A DNA stretch of 64,000 nt from Lentzea guizhouensis (GTDB lineage: Bacteria > Actinomycetota > Actinomycetes > Mycobacteriales > Pseudonocardiaceae), in the NCBI RefSeq assembly GCF_001701025.1, contig NZ_CP016793.1, forward strand, positions 2,852,001-2,916,000, in the 5' to 3' direction. The notes under the pieces are model-generated. The model was not told the DNA's origin. It worked only from the letters and a program-made list of their open reading frames with translations, and searched no databases. Of this stretch, positions 1 to 7,714 are shown piece by piece (position 1 is the stretch's first letter; every line of letters begins with the position of its first letter). The position numbers were made by a program, and so were the translations under genes.

Positions 1-1
1 G

Positions 2-388
2 CTGGTCGTGCTGATCGCGTTCGCGGCGGCGTCGCTCGCGGACAAGCGCACCGGGAAGCTCTCGCTGATGGCGGGGCTCGCCGCGGCGCAGCTCGCCCAG
101 CACCTGCTGCTGACCTGGGTCAGCCACGAGCACACCGGCACGCTCACCTGGCAGATGTTCGGGGCGCACCTCGTCGCCGCGACGCTGACCGGGCTGCTGC
201 TGTTCCACGCGGAGAACGCGCTGTTCCGGCTGTTCGCCGCGGTCACCCGCCTGATCCCCCGCAGGCTCACGCCGCAACCGGTGCTCACGCCGGTGCGCGC
301 GTTCACCAGCACGCCCTACCTCCGGCGCGCACACGCCGCCGAGCTGAGCCGTGCCCACGGGCTGCGCGGCCCGCCCTGTGGTTCCTGA
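2..388 (+). CDS. Membrane protein, 3' part only (upstream of ycnI)
   Basis: The reading frame is open from the window edge, so the true start lies outside. The visible part has two or three hydrophobic stretches, with histidines in or near them (QHLLLTW, HEHTG, GAHLVA), then a short cytoplasmic-type tail ending RGPP. Small His-containing membrane proteins of this shape commonly precede ycnI/copC genes in actinobacteria, so a metal-related role is likely but inferred. The gene ends 51 bp before the ycnI-like gene, same strand, and is probably co-transcribed. No enzymatic motif is visible. Confidence 0.6.
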   Translation: MVVLIAFAAASLADKRTGKLSLMAGLAAAQLAQHLLLTWVSHEHTGTLTWQMFGAHLVAATLTGLLLFHAENALFRLFAAVTRLIPRRLTPQPVLTPVRAFTSTPYLRRAHAAELSRAHGLRGPPCGS

Positions 389-439
389 CGACCCCAACAC
401 CCCCTGCATCTCCCCTTTGGCATCAGGAGCCACATCTTC

Positions 440-1171
440 ATGTCCACAAATCGCTTTGGCGTGCGCACGCTCGCCGTCCTCGCCGTCGCCGGACTCGCCG
501 TCCTCGGCACCCCCGTCGCCGCATCGGCGCACGTCAGCGCCCAGCCCGCGGAGTTCACCCAGGGCGGCCGCGCGACGTTCGCGTTCCGGGTCCCGAACGA
601 GCGGGACAACGCGGGCACGACCAAGATCGAGGTCACGCTGCCGCAGGACACCCCGCTCACCTCGGTGCGCACCAGGCCGATGCCCGGCTGGAAGGCCGAG
701 GCCGTGAAGGGCAAGCTCGACAAGCCCGTCACGGTGGGCGGCAAGGAGATCACCGAGGCGTTCAAGACGATCACCTGGACCGCGGAGCCCGGCACGAAGA
801 TCGGGGTCAACGAGTACCAGGAGTTCTTCGTCGCCCTCGGCACGCTGCCGGAGAAGGACACCCTGCTGCTGCCGACCAAGCAGACCTACGAGAACGGCGA
901 GGTCGTCGACTGGAGCCAGCCCACCGGCTCCGACGGCAAGGAGCCGGAGCACCCGGCGCCCGCGCTGAAGCTCGCCCCGAAGAAGGCCGGTGACGACGGC
1001 CACGGCGGCCACGGCACGACCCCCGCGGCGAACGAGACCGACACGCACGCGGCGTCGGCCGCCGGTTCCGACCAGACCGCCCGCTACCTCGGCGGCGCCG
1101 GCCTGGCCGTCGGTGCGCTGGGCCTGGGCTTCGGCATCGGCGCGATCCTGCGTTCGCGCAGGAAGGCGTGA
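440..1171 (+). CDS. YcnI-domain (DUF1775) exported copper-associated protein
   Basis: 243 aa. Residues 1-31 are a Sec signal peptide ending ASA, so the mature protein starts AHVSAQPAEF with an N-terminal histidine, the metal-binding feature of the YcnI family. A beta-sandwich domain follows with conserved tryptophans (PGWKAE, ITWTAEP). Near residues 190-205 there is a His-rich linker (GHGGHG), then a C-terminal membrane helix and a basic RSRRKA tail, so it should be anchored facing outward. It sits 7 bp upstream of copC and shares an operon with copC/copD. YcnI proteins bind Cu(II); a chaperone role in copper import or periplasmic handling is inference from family and context. Confidence 0.85.
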   Translation: MSTNRFGVRTLAVLAVAGLAVLGTPVAASAHVSAQPAEFTQGGRATFAFRVPNERDNAGTTKIEVTLPQDTPLTSVRTRPMPGWKAEAVKGKLDKPVTVGGKEITEAFKTITWTAEPGTKIGVNEYQEFFVALGTLPEKDTLLLPTKQTYENGEVVDWSQPTGSDGKEPEHPAPALKLAPKKAGDDGHGGHGTTPAANETDTHAASAAGSDQTARYLGGAGLAVGALGLGFGIGAILRSRRKA

Positions 1172-1178
1172 CGCGAGC

Positions 1179-1718
1179 ATGAAGCGCGCACTCATCGCGT
1201 GCCTGATCGCGGGTGCGGCCGTGCTCACCACGGCCGCGCCCGCCTCGGCGCACAACGCACTGATCAGCAGCGACCCCAAGGACAAGTCCTCGCTGGAGGT
1301 CGGCCCGTCCACGGTGACGCTGACGTTCGACCAGGACGTGCAGGGCGGCAAGGACATCAACACGATCTCCGTGGTCGACGCGAACGGCGGCCACTACGAG
1401 GCCGCCGGCGACCCGAAGATCACCGACAACGCGGTGTCGACGCAGGTCAACGCGCTCGGCAAGGCCGGTCAGTACAAGATCGGCTACCGGATCCTGTCCG
1501 CGGACGGCCACCCGGTCTCCGGTGAGCTGACGTTCACGCTGACCAAGGACGGCACCGGCACGCCCACCACCCCGCCGAACGCCAACGCGGCGAGCGGTGG
1601 CGACTCCGGTGGCGGCATCCCGCTCTGGGTCTGGATCGTCGGCGCCGTGGTGCTGCTCGGCGGCGGCGTGTTCTTCGCCCTGCGCGGCGGTGGCGGCACA
1701 GGGAGCTCCAAGGCATGA
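1179..1718 (+). CDS. copC: CopC-domain copper-binding protein
   Basis: 179 aa; ATG start 7 bp after the ycnI-like stop. Residues 1-24 form a signal peptide ending ASA, and the mature N-terminus AHNALISSDP supplies the histidine used by CopC proteins to bind Cu(II). The CopC beta-barrel covers about residues 25-120 (PSTVTLTFDQDV, YRILSADGHPVSGELTFTL with the second conserved His). A Gly/Ser/Thr linker leads to one C-terminal membrane helix (residues 150-172). This is a membrane-tethered CopC, typical of actinobacteria. Its stop overlaps the copD start (ATGA), indicating translational coupling. It likely delivers copper to CopD. Confidence 0.9.
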   Translation: MKRALIACLIAGAAVLTTAAPASAHNALISSDPKDKSSLEVGPSTVTLTFDQDVQGGKDINTISVVDANGGHYEAAGDPKITDNAVSTQVNALGKAGQYKIGYRILSADGHPVSGELTFTLTKDGTGTPTTPPNANAASGGDSGGGIPLWVWIVGAVVLLGGGVFFALRGGGGTGSSKA

Positions 1719-2734
1719 GCGACGTCCGGACCACCGCCCCCACCCACTACCGCGTGCTCGCCGGCCTGGTGTTCGGCGCGCTCGCGGGCATCGCCCTCGG
1801 TCTCGTGCTCGCACCACCGGTGGTGGTCGCCGGGGTCGTGGACGCCGGGGCGGCGGTCCGGTACGGCCTGCCGGTCACCCGCGTGCTGCTGGACGTGTCG
1901 GCGACGGTCGTCGTCGGCCTGTCGATCCTGCCGAAGCTGCTCGGCTTCGACCGTCCCACGCACACCGAGCCGGTCATGCGGATCGCCAGGCCGGCCGCGG
2001 TCGTCGCCGCGGCGGTCTGGGTGGTGACCGCGCTGCTCGCGATCATCCTGCAGGCCGCCGAGCTGCGGCCGGGCAGCGACGTCAGCATCGGCAACGCGGT
2101 CGACTACATCGCGACGGTCGGTGCCGGCAAGGGCCTGCTGTTCAGCGCGGCCTGCGCGTTCGTCTACCTGCTGGTCGGCGTGCTGGCGGTGCGCAACGGC
2201 GAGTCGGTGCCCGCCGAGCTGCGGATCCTGATCTCGATGTTCGGCCTGCTGCCCATCCCGGTCACCGGTCACGCCTCCAACTGGAAGTACCACGACTACT
2301 CGATGGTCTCCATGGAGCTGCACGTGCTGGGCGCGGCGGCGTGGACGGGCGGGCTCGGCGCGTTGATGGCACTGGTGGCCTACCGCAAGGGACTGCTCGC
2401 GGTCGCGCTGCCGAAGTTCTCCAAGATCGCCACCACCAGCCTGGTCGTCGTCACGGTGACCGGCCTGTTCAACGGCCTGCTGGAGCTGGTCCTCAACCCG
2501 GTCGTGCCATTCCCGCAGTCGATGTTCACCACCGGCTACGGCCTGCTGTTCCTCGGCAAGGCGGTGTGCGCGGCCGCGGTCGCGGTGCTCGGCGCGCGCA
2601 TCCGGTGGAAGCTGCTGCCGCAGATCTCGCAGCACAAGACCACGGCGATCGTGCAGTGGGCGGTCTTCGAGATCACGATCATGGGCCTGGCGTTCGGCCT
2701 GGCCGTCGTGCTGAGCCGCGCACCGGTCAGCTGA
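1715..2734 (+). CDS. copD: CopD-family integral membrane copper transport protein
   Basis: 339 aa, about eight predicted membrane helices, no signal peptide. The CopD domain occupies the C-terminal two thirds (HASNWKYHDYSMVSMELHVLGAAAWTGG contains the conserved His and Trp residues). CopD proteins mediate copper entry into the cytoplasm, often with a cognate CopC. The gene overlaps copC by 4 bp (ATGA) and is the last of the cluster. Its final 8 bp overlap the end of the convergent LysR gene. Direction and metal specificity are taken from the family, not from residues visible here. Confidence 0.85.
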   Translation: MSDVRTTAPTHYRVLAGLVFGALAGIALGLVLAPPVVVAGVVDAGAAVRYGLPVTRVLLDVSATVVVGLSILPKLLGFDRPTHTEPVMRIARPAAVVAAAVWVVTALLAIILQAAELRPGSDVSIGNAVDYIATVGAGKGLLFSAACAFVYLLVGVLAVRNGESVPAELRILISMFGLLPIPVTGHASNWKYHDYSMVSMELHVLGAAAWTGGLGALMALVAYRKGLLAVALPKFSKIATTSLVVVTVTGLFNGLLELVLNPVVPFPQSMFTTGYGLLFLGKAVCAAAVAVLGARIRWKLLPQISQHKTTAIVQWAVFEITIMGLAFGLAVVLSRAPVS

Positions 2735-3569
2735 CGCCCGTCGCGACCCTCACCAGGTCGGCGAGCGCGCGTGACCGGCTGTGCGGCGGCCACGCGATCA
2801 CCGTCGTCACCTTCGGCGCGTCCACGACGGGAACCGCGACCAGTCCTTCGGTGAGCCTCGCGCGGAAGTCGTCCGGCACGACGGCGACGGCCCGGCCCAG
2901 CTCGATCATCTGGAACAGCTGCGTCAGGTTGCGCACCTCGATGCCGGGACCGTCCGGGTAGGTGCCGTCCGGGCGTGGCCAGCGGACGCGTTCGTCCAGG
3001 GCGCTGACGTCCGCCATCCGCAGCTGGGACGCTCCGGCAAGCGCGTGCGCGGCCGGCATCACCGCGATCTGCCCCTCGGTGTGCAGGACCTCCACGTCCA
3101 GACCGGTCGTCGGGTCGTACGGCTCGTGCAGCAGCGCGACGTCGGCCCGTCCGTCGAGCAGCGGGACGTGCGTGTTCGACTCGCACAGCAGGACGTCGAC
3201 GGGGACCGCACCGGGCTGGGCGGCGTACACGTCGAGCACCTTCGCCAGCACCTCGCCGGTGCCGCCGGCCTTCGCGGCGAGCACGAGCGACGGCCGGTCG
3301 ACCGCCGCGCCTCTGGTCCTGCGTTCGGCCGCGCTGACCGCCCCGAGGATCGCCCTGGCCTCGGTGAGCAGGGTCGTTCCGGCGGCGGTGAGCAGGACCT
3401 TGCGGCTGGTGCGGGTCAGCAGCTCGACGCCGAGCCGGTGTTCGAGCTGGGCGATCGTCCGCGAGAGCGGTGGCTGGGCGATGCCCAGCCGTTCGGCGGC
3501 GCGGCCGAAGTGCAGCTCTTCCGCGACCGCGACGAAGTACCGGAGCTCCCTGGTCTCCACGACGTCCAC
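2727..3569 (-). CDS. LysR-type transcriptional regulator
   Basis: 280 aa from the GTG at 3569 (VDVVETRELRYFVAVAEELHFG). An open frame extends 55 codons further, but only this start gives a normal LysR N-terminus. Residues 5-65 are the winged HTH (FGRAAERLGIAQPPLSRTIAQLE). The rest is the periplasmic-binding-like effector domain (LAAKAGG, VALLHEPYDP, AVVPDDF). It diverges from the SDR gene at 3649, the usual layout for a LysR protein and its target. A 12-bp palindrome GGTATCGATACC directly abuts its start codon, so binding there could repress its own transcription. The ligand is unknown. Confidence 0.9.
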   Translation of the reverse strand: MDVVETRELRYFVAVAEELHFGRAAERLGIAQPPLSRTIAQLEHRLGVELLTRTSRKVLLTAAGTTLLTEARAILGAVSAAERRTRGAAVDRPSLVLAAKAGGTGEVLAKVLDVYAAQPGAVPVDVLLCESNTHVPLLDGRADVALLHEPYDPTTGLDVEVLHTEGQIAVMPAAHALAGASQLRMADVSALDERVRWPRPDGTYPDGPGIEVRNLTQLFQMIELGRAVAVVPDDFRARLTEGLVAVPVVDAPKVTTVIAWPPHSRSRALADLVRVATGVS

Positions 3570-3581
3570 GGTATCGATACC
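3570..3581. promoter_or_regulatory. Palindrome GGTATCGATACC in LysR/SDR divergent promoter
   Basis: Perfect 12-bp palindrome immediately upstream of the LysR start. A partial second copy, GGGTATCG, lies at 3586-3593. It is a candidate LysR binding site for autoregulation and for control of the divergent SDR gene. The call rests on position and symmetry only. Confidence 0.45.
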
Positions 3582-3648
3582 GGTCGGGTATCGCTGCGAC
3601 ACCGAGGTGGTGTTGGTCTTGAGGCCGTCCGCGGGCATCGTCGAATAC

Positions 3649-4368
3649 ATGAGCGAACAGACGATTGCGCTGGTCACGGGCGCGAACAAGGGCATCGGGT
3701 ACGAGATCGCGGCAGGCCTCGGCGCGCTCGGCATGAGCGTCGGGGTCGGCGCGCGCGACCCTCAGCGCGGCGAGGAGGCGGCGGAGAAACTGCGGGCGAA
3801 CGGCGTGGACGCGTTCTTCGTGCCGTTGGACGTGACCGACGACGAGAGCGTGGCCTCCGCCGCAGCCCTGCTCGACGAGCGGTTCGGCCGCCTCGACGTG
3901 CTGGTCAACAACGCGGGAATCGCCGGACCGTGGCCCACGCCGCCCTCCGCCGCCACCCCGGAGGGCCTGCGGGAGGTGCTGGAGACGAACGTGATCGGCG
4001 TCGTCCGGGTCACCAACGCGGTGCTTCCCCTGCTGGGGCGGTCCGCACGACCGCGGATCGTCAACCAGTCGAGCCACCTGTCGTCGTTGACCCTGCAGAC
4101 CTCGGCGACCGGGGACTACAGCCACGTCGACGGGATGTACACGCCGTCGAAGACGTTCCTGAACGCCATCACCGTGCAGTACGCCAAGGAGCTGACCGGC
4201 ATGAAGGTCAACGGCGCCTGCCCCGGTTACGTGGCGACCGAGTTCAACGACTTCCAGGGACGGGAGACCCCGGCGAACGGCGCCAGGATCGCGGTCGAGC
4301 TGGCCACCCTGCCCGACGACGGCCCGACCGGCGGCCTGTTCGACAGCAACGGGACAGTGCCCTGGTAG
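3649..4368 (+). CDS. Short-chain dehydrogenase/reductase, carbonyl-reductase-like
   Basis: 239 aa, ATG start. Classical SDR: TGANKGIG nucleotide-binding loop at residues 9-16, ARD after beta-2 (NADP-type preference plausible), NNAG near 88, catalytic Ser in NQSSHLSS and a YTPSK active-site Tyr-Lys. The insertion between Ser and Tyr (LQTSATGDYSHVDGM) is longer than in most classical SDRs. Together with TGANKGIG it resembles plant/animal carbonyl reductase relatives. It probably reduces a carbonyl compound with NADPH; the substrate is unknown. It is divergent from and probably controlled by the LysR gene. Confidence 0.85.
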   Translation: MSEQTIALVTGANKGIGYEIAAGLGALGMSVGVGARDPQRGEEAAEKLRANGVDAFFVPLDVTDDESVASAAALLDERFGRLDVLVNNAGIAGPWPTPPSAATPEGLREVLETNVIGVVRVTNAVLPLLGRSARPRIVNQSSHLSSLTLQTSATGDYSHVDGMYTPSKTFLNAITVQYAKELTGMKVNGACPGYVATEFNDFQGRETPANGARIAVELATLPDDGPTGGLFDSNGTVPW

Positions 4369-4430
4369 ACAGCGGGCCCCGGTGAACAGCGGGCCCCGAT
4401 GAGCGGTGGCCCTGGTAGCGCTGGGGCCAT

Positions 4431-4446
4431 TGTTCTACGTGAAACA
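4431..4446. promoter_or_regulatory. Degenerate parS-like site
   Basis: TGTTCTACGTGAAACA differs from the parS consensus TGTTTCACGTGAAACA at two adjacent positions (14/16). It lies in the gap between the SDR and the 117-aa gene, about 49 kb from the main parS cluster. Symmetry is broken, so ParB binding may be weak or absent. Confidence 0.3.
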
Positions 4447-4499
4447 TCCGCACACTCGGCGAGTGGCCAGTCCGGCGCGGCGAGCTGCCCACGATCGGC

Positions 4500-4853
4500 C
4501 TAGTCGGTGATCAGTCGGGCCGAAGATTCCTCGCGCATGCGGGCCAGCCGGTTCATCGTCCGCTGACCGCGGCGGTCCAGCTCACGGCTGTCGATCCAGC
4601 CGTTGGCGTAGTAGCGGTAGTCCTGGGCCAGTGCGACGAGCTCCGCGAGGTAGTCGGCGGACCGTCGCCTGCGCTCCTCGTCGAACGCCGCCAGCAGCGG
4701 CAGCTGGGTGTCCACGACCTCGTCGAGCAGCTGCGCGGACCGCAGCGCTCTGCGGGACCGCCACCTCCGAGTAAGGATCACGCGCCGCACCTCGCCCTTC
4801 GCCCCGACCTGCCGCACCTTAGGCCCTGTGTTTCTCGCCCGTCGATGCTGCAT
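4500..4853 (-). CDS. Small basic hypothetical protein
   Basis: 117 aa, not recognised. The N-terminal 35 residues are very basic (RRARNTGPKVRQ, TRRWRSRR). The remainder looks alpha-helical and charged (LLDEVVDTQLPLLAAFDEERRRRSADYLAELVALAQDYRYYANGWIDSRELDRRGQ without membrane segments; cited piecewise). The ATG at 4853 is preceded by AGGAGC about 12 bp upstream. It lies 82 bp downstream of the XRE-TPR regulator on the same strand and may be co-transcribed. Codon usage is normal third-position-GC coding. A nucleic-acid-associated role is possible from charge only. Confidence 0.55.
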   Translation of the reverse strand: MQHRRARNTGPKVRQVGAKGEVRRVILTRRWRSRRALRSAQLLDEVVDTQLPLLAAFDEERRRRSADYLAELVALAQDYRYYANGWIDSRELDRRGQRTMNRLARMREESSARLITD

Positions 4854-4935
4854 TCGTGTCAGAAGCTCCTGGCGTTACCGGTTCGTGTCCCACACCATCC
4901 GAACGTGCTGCTATAGGACCCAAACGAGACGCAGG

Positions 4936-6321
4936 TCAGGCGGCCGACTCGGTGCCGGTGAAGCGGGCCACGCGGTCCGCGAGCTCGCGGGCCTCGGGGT
5001 TGTTGCGGCGCTTCTCGGCCTCCTGGCGCAGCGGCTCCATGCGCTGCTTGGTGCGCACCGACTTGAGGCTTTCGGACAGGTCCACGGCCTGGCGGCCGAT
5101 CTTGGCGCCGTGGTCGATGTCGCCCTCGAGCAGGTGGTTGATCGCCATGGAGGTCAGGTTGAACGAGCGGCTGCGGGCGTACTCGTCACCGAAGTTGTTG
5201 ATCGCCTTGGACAGCGCCGGGATGGCGGTCCGCGTGTACTTGGCATCCACCGTCTGCGCCAGCTCCGTGTGCACCGTGCCGATCATGGACGAGAGGTCGA
5301 TCTCGTTGAAGAACTTGGCCCACGCGGGCGCCTCGGTGACGTTGGCGCGGGAGAACTCGTCGCGAGCGCGGCCGAGCAGCTTGAGCGCCTGCTCGTCGGA
5401 GCCCATCTTCGCGTACGCCCAGGCCTCGTTGGCGCAGAGGATGCCCACCGCGAGCTCGGAACCGGAGTTCTGCGCGGCCAGCTGGCCGAGCTGGAACACC
5501 TTCAGCGCGTCGTCGGGGGCGTTCTGGTGCAAGTACACGCGGCCCATGCGGTACAGGATGTTGGCCATCAGCGCCTCGTTCTCGCCCTGCTTCGCGAGGT
5601 CGAGCGCCTGGCCGAAGTGGTTGCGGGCCGAGTCCATCAGGCCCGTGTCGAACGACGTCCAGCCGGCGAGGTTGTGCAGGTCGGCGAGCGCGACGTAGAG
5701 GCGCTGACGCACGACGTCCGTGGAGCTCGCGCCGAGCATCTGCTGTCCCCAGGACAGCTGGGCCACGACCGCGTCGCGGCAGGAACCGCCGCCGTACTGG
5801 TAGTCGAGCGCACGCAGCGCGCGGGTGGCCGCTTCGACCTGCCGCACGTCTGTCATGCCGATGCGTCCCGGAGCCGGAGTCTGTGTGGGGTGTGAGACCC
5901 ACGACCCGGAGTCCGCTCCGAACACGGCCGCGCCGACTGTCACGGCGGCGGCGTGCGCGAGGAACTTCCGACGCTTCACCGACTCGTCCTCCTCAGGATG
6001 GGGTGTGTCCGCGGTTGCGGCCACCCTCACTGCCGTTGTCTCGTCGTAGGCGAGACCCATGTATCCACGTGGGACACCCAAGCCGACGGCGATCCTGGTC
6101 AGGACGTCGTACGCCATCACCTGGCGTCCCTTGAGGATCTCCGAGACCTCGGACTGCGACTGACCCGTGAGCGCCGCGATCTGGCGCTGCGACACGCCGT
6201 GCCGCCGCAGCAGCCGGTAGACCGAGCTGATCTCCCGTCGCGCCAGGGCGTCCCGCATCTCCTGCTGGTCCCACACCTCGGCGGGGATAGGAGAAGAGCC
6301 CTGGGTACTCATGGTGTTCAT
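4936..6321 (-). CDS. XRE-family regulator with TPR-like C-terminal domain
   Basis: 461 aa. ATG at 6321 has GAGGG at proper distance; an alternative ATG lies at 6312. Residues 40-95 are a Cro/C1-type HTH (GVSQRQIAALTGQSQSEVSEILKG). Residues 115-135 are KRRKFLAHAAAVTVGAAVFG, a twin-arginine-like hydrophobic segment. The remaining 320 residues are helical repeats of TPR type (SARNHFGQALDLAKQ, ILYRMGRVYLHQNAPDDALKVFQLG). The architecture matches the NsdA/NsdB-like regulators of actinomycete development and antibiotic production. That comparison is from memory of the family, so a role in differentiation is a guess. Divergent from two small genes. Confidence 0.8.
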   Translation of the reverse strand: MNTMSTQGSSPIPAEVWDQQEMRDALARREISSVYRLLRRHGVSQRQIAALTGQSQSEVSEILKGRQVMAYDVLTRIAVGLGVPRGYMGLAYDETTAVRVAATADTPHPEEDESVKRRKFLAHAAAVTVGAAVFGADSGSWVSHPTQTPAPGRIGMTDVRQVEAATRALRALDYQYGGGSCRDAVVAQLSWGQQMLGASSTDVVRQRLYVALADLHNLAGWTSFDTGLMDSARNHFGQALDLAKQGENEALMANILYRMGRVYLHQNAPDDALKVFQLGQLAAQNSGSELAVGILCANEAWAYAKMGSDEQALKLLGRARDEFSRANVTEAPAWAKFFNEIDLSSMIGTVHTELAQTVDAKYTRTAIPALSKAINNFGDEYARSRSFNLTSMAINHLLEGDIDHGAKIGRQAVDLSESLKSVRTKQRMEPLRQEAEKRRNNPEARELADRVARFTGTESAA

Positions 6322-6391
6322 CGCGCACCCTCACAGTCCGTTGGGCGTCATCGGCAGACTAGGGGCAGGTCCCCGAGCCCGAGAAGTCCTC

Positions 6392-6419
6392 TTCGGCAGG
6401 GCTGATCGGCCCTGCCGAA
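6392..6419. promoter_or_regulatory. 11-bp perfect inverted repeat, candidate operator
   Basis: Arms TTCGGCAGGGC and GCCCTGCCGAA are separated by TGATCG. It lies between the divergent XRE-TPR gene (start 6321) and the small gene at 6541. It could be a regulator binding site or an mRNA hairpin; there is no T-run, so a terminator is less likely. Confidence 0.4.
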
Positions 6420-6540
6420 CACCGCTTACCGCTCACCGTAAGAGTTCCACCGGTGGGCGCTGTGACGTCCCGTTCCGGCATGAATCATCGCAATCTGGAC
6501 TCCGGTAAGCGAGTGAGCACGGAGAGGAACAGCCGAACTG

Positions 6541-6804
6541 ATGGACAGCTCCTCCCCCAGCTCCACCTCCATTGTGGAGACGGGTGACACCGGATCCACA
6601 TGGCGCGGCACGACCGGGCAGCGTCGGACGTGGCAGATCAGCTGCGGCGACGTGGTCGACCGGGACCGCCAGCTCACCGTGAAGGTCGTACAGGGCCAAG
6701 TGGTTCTGGTGGGACCTCCCGGTGAGACGGCAGTCTTGTCCCACGACCAGCTCGTACAGCTCAGGGCCGCGCTACGCGAAGCCGCCGACCAGGCGGAAAG
6801 GTGA
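6541..6804 (+). CDS. Small hypothetical protein, partner of XRE regulator
   Basis: 87 aa, ATG. Ser/Thr-rich N-terminus (SSSPSSTSIVETGDTG), then a compact domain VKVVQGQVVLVGPPGETAVL and an amphipathic C-terminal helix LVQLRAALREAADQAER. No membrane segment. Small proteins with this ending are frequent next to XRE regulators in Pseudonocardiales; the arrangement recalls DUF397 partners, but the sequence is not clearly DUF397. It is divergent from the XRE-TPR gene and followed 13 bp later by the next small gene, so the two form an operon. Function unknown. Confidence 0.6.
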   Translation: MDSSSPSSTSIVETGDTGSTWRGTTGQRRTWQISCGDVVDRDRQLTVKVVQGQVVLVGPPGETAVLSHDQLVQLRAALREAADQAER

Positions 6805-6817
6805 CGGTGACGTTTCG

Positions 6818-7177
6818 ATGGACGCGATCCTCGGACAGGTTCTTCGCAACGCTGTGTGGGAACGCCTCGACCTGCTCACGGAGCTGGCGAGCCGCGCTGA
6901 CGCCCCGTCTCTCCTGTCGGTGGCTCGATCCGAGCTCCCTCGGCTGACCGAGGGATGGCGTGCTCTGCTGGCAGCGCACGAGCCGGACGAGAAGGGCAAC
7001 TGCCCCGAGTGCTCCGGTCGTTGGCGCCAGCAGAAGTCACCTTGCTCGGTGTGGCGCGCCGCGTACGAACACCTGGTTGCGGGCGGACTCGCCCCGCGCC
7101 CGGCTCGCCACCTGCGCGAGGCCCCGGTGACCCCTCCTGTCACCCGGTCCCGCCGCGCGGTGGCTCGAGCCCACTAA
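6818..7177 (+). CDS. Small protein with CPEC zinc-knuckle-like motif
   Basis: 119 aa, ATG chosen because the preceding purine-rich AGGCGGAAAGG supplies a ribosome site. Helical N-terminal half (VWERLDLLTELASRA), then HEPDEKGNCPECSGRWRQ followed by SPCSVW. The Cys-x2-Cys plus later Cys and upstream His are suitable for a zinc site. The C-terminus is basic and Pro-rich. It is the second gene of a two-gene unit divergent from the XRE-TPR regulator. This type of short CxxC protein recurs beside actinobacterial XRE regulators, but no function is established. Confidence 0.6.
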   Translation: MDAILGQVLRNAVWERLDLLTELASRADAPSLLSVARSELPRLTEGWRALLAAHEPDEKGNCPECSGRWRQQKSPCSVWRAAYEHLVAGGLAPRPARHLREAPVTPPVTRSRRAVARAH

Positions 7178-7237
7178 CGGGCGTTTGCGACCGACCTGGC
7201 GTCCCCCCGACACGACCAGGTCTGCAAACCGCCTACT

Positions 7238-7291
7238 GACCGGTGGTCCGCGATGCGCGAACCCCCGACCGCGACATCGCGGACCCCGGTC
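7238..7291. terminator. Long GC hairpin after the two small genes
   Basis: Core arms GGTCCGCGATG (7245-7255) and CATCGCGGACC (7275-7285) are perfectly complementary. Outer GACCG/CGGTC pairs extend the stem with one mismatch per side. It is positioned between the + strand small operon and the - strand three-helix gene, so it is probably a transcription end for one or both. No clear T-run. Confidence 0.45.
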
Positions 7292-7424
7292 AGCTCAACT
7301 CCACAGATTCCCGCGGGCCGGTGCCGTGCACCTTCCCTCCCCGACCGGCATCGGTCCGCGGTCACCAGCTTCGGCCCCTTGCCTGCACCTCCCGCGCAGG
7401 TGAGGGGCCGCTTCCACGCCTCGC

Positions 7425-7670
7425 TCAGCCGCGTTCGGCCAGCTTCTGCTCGGCGGCGCGGGCGGTGAGGATCGGCAGGAACGACTCGATCTTGGCCTCG
7501 TCGGCCAGCTCCTCGTAGGCCTCCAGCACGGCTTCCCGCACGGTCTGGCTCTCGTACTTGCCACCGACCCGGCGTTCCACCTCGTTCTCCGCCTGCTGCA
7601 GCTGGGCCTGCTGTTCCGCGTGGAGGTCGTGCGGGTCGCGGACGAGGTGGCCGTCGATCGTGCGCGTCAT
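7425..7670 (-). CDS. Three-helix bundle dimerisation domain (DUF3562-like) protein
   Basis: 81 aa. ATG with a GGAGG site 6 bp upstream. After a charged, Gln-rich first helix (LHAEQQAQLQQAENEVERRVGG) comes the family-like pattern ...YESQTVREAVLEAYEELADEAKIESFLPILTARAAEQKL (quoted in part). This matches small actinobacterial proteins of the DUF3562/three-helix bundle type with an F-[LV]-P-[IV]-L motif. No catalytic residues. It lies 44 bp downstream of the SDR gene at the end of the GH1-MFS-SDR operon. Role unknown. Confidence 0.65.
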   Translation of the reverse strand: MTRTIDGHLVRDPHDLHAEQQAQLQQAENEVERRVGGKYESQTVREAVLEAYEELADEAKIESFLPILTARAAEQKLAERG

Positions 7671-7714
7671 GGTGTCCTCCCTAGAGGTTCGGTCCCACCG
7701 GGGAGTTCCCGGTT

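Noticed and set aside
4708..5895. Long antisense frame over the XRE-TPR gene
   Set aside because: Codon-position bias follows the minus-strand gene; the product is Arg/His/Val-rich shadow sequence.
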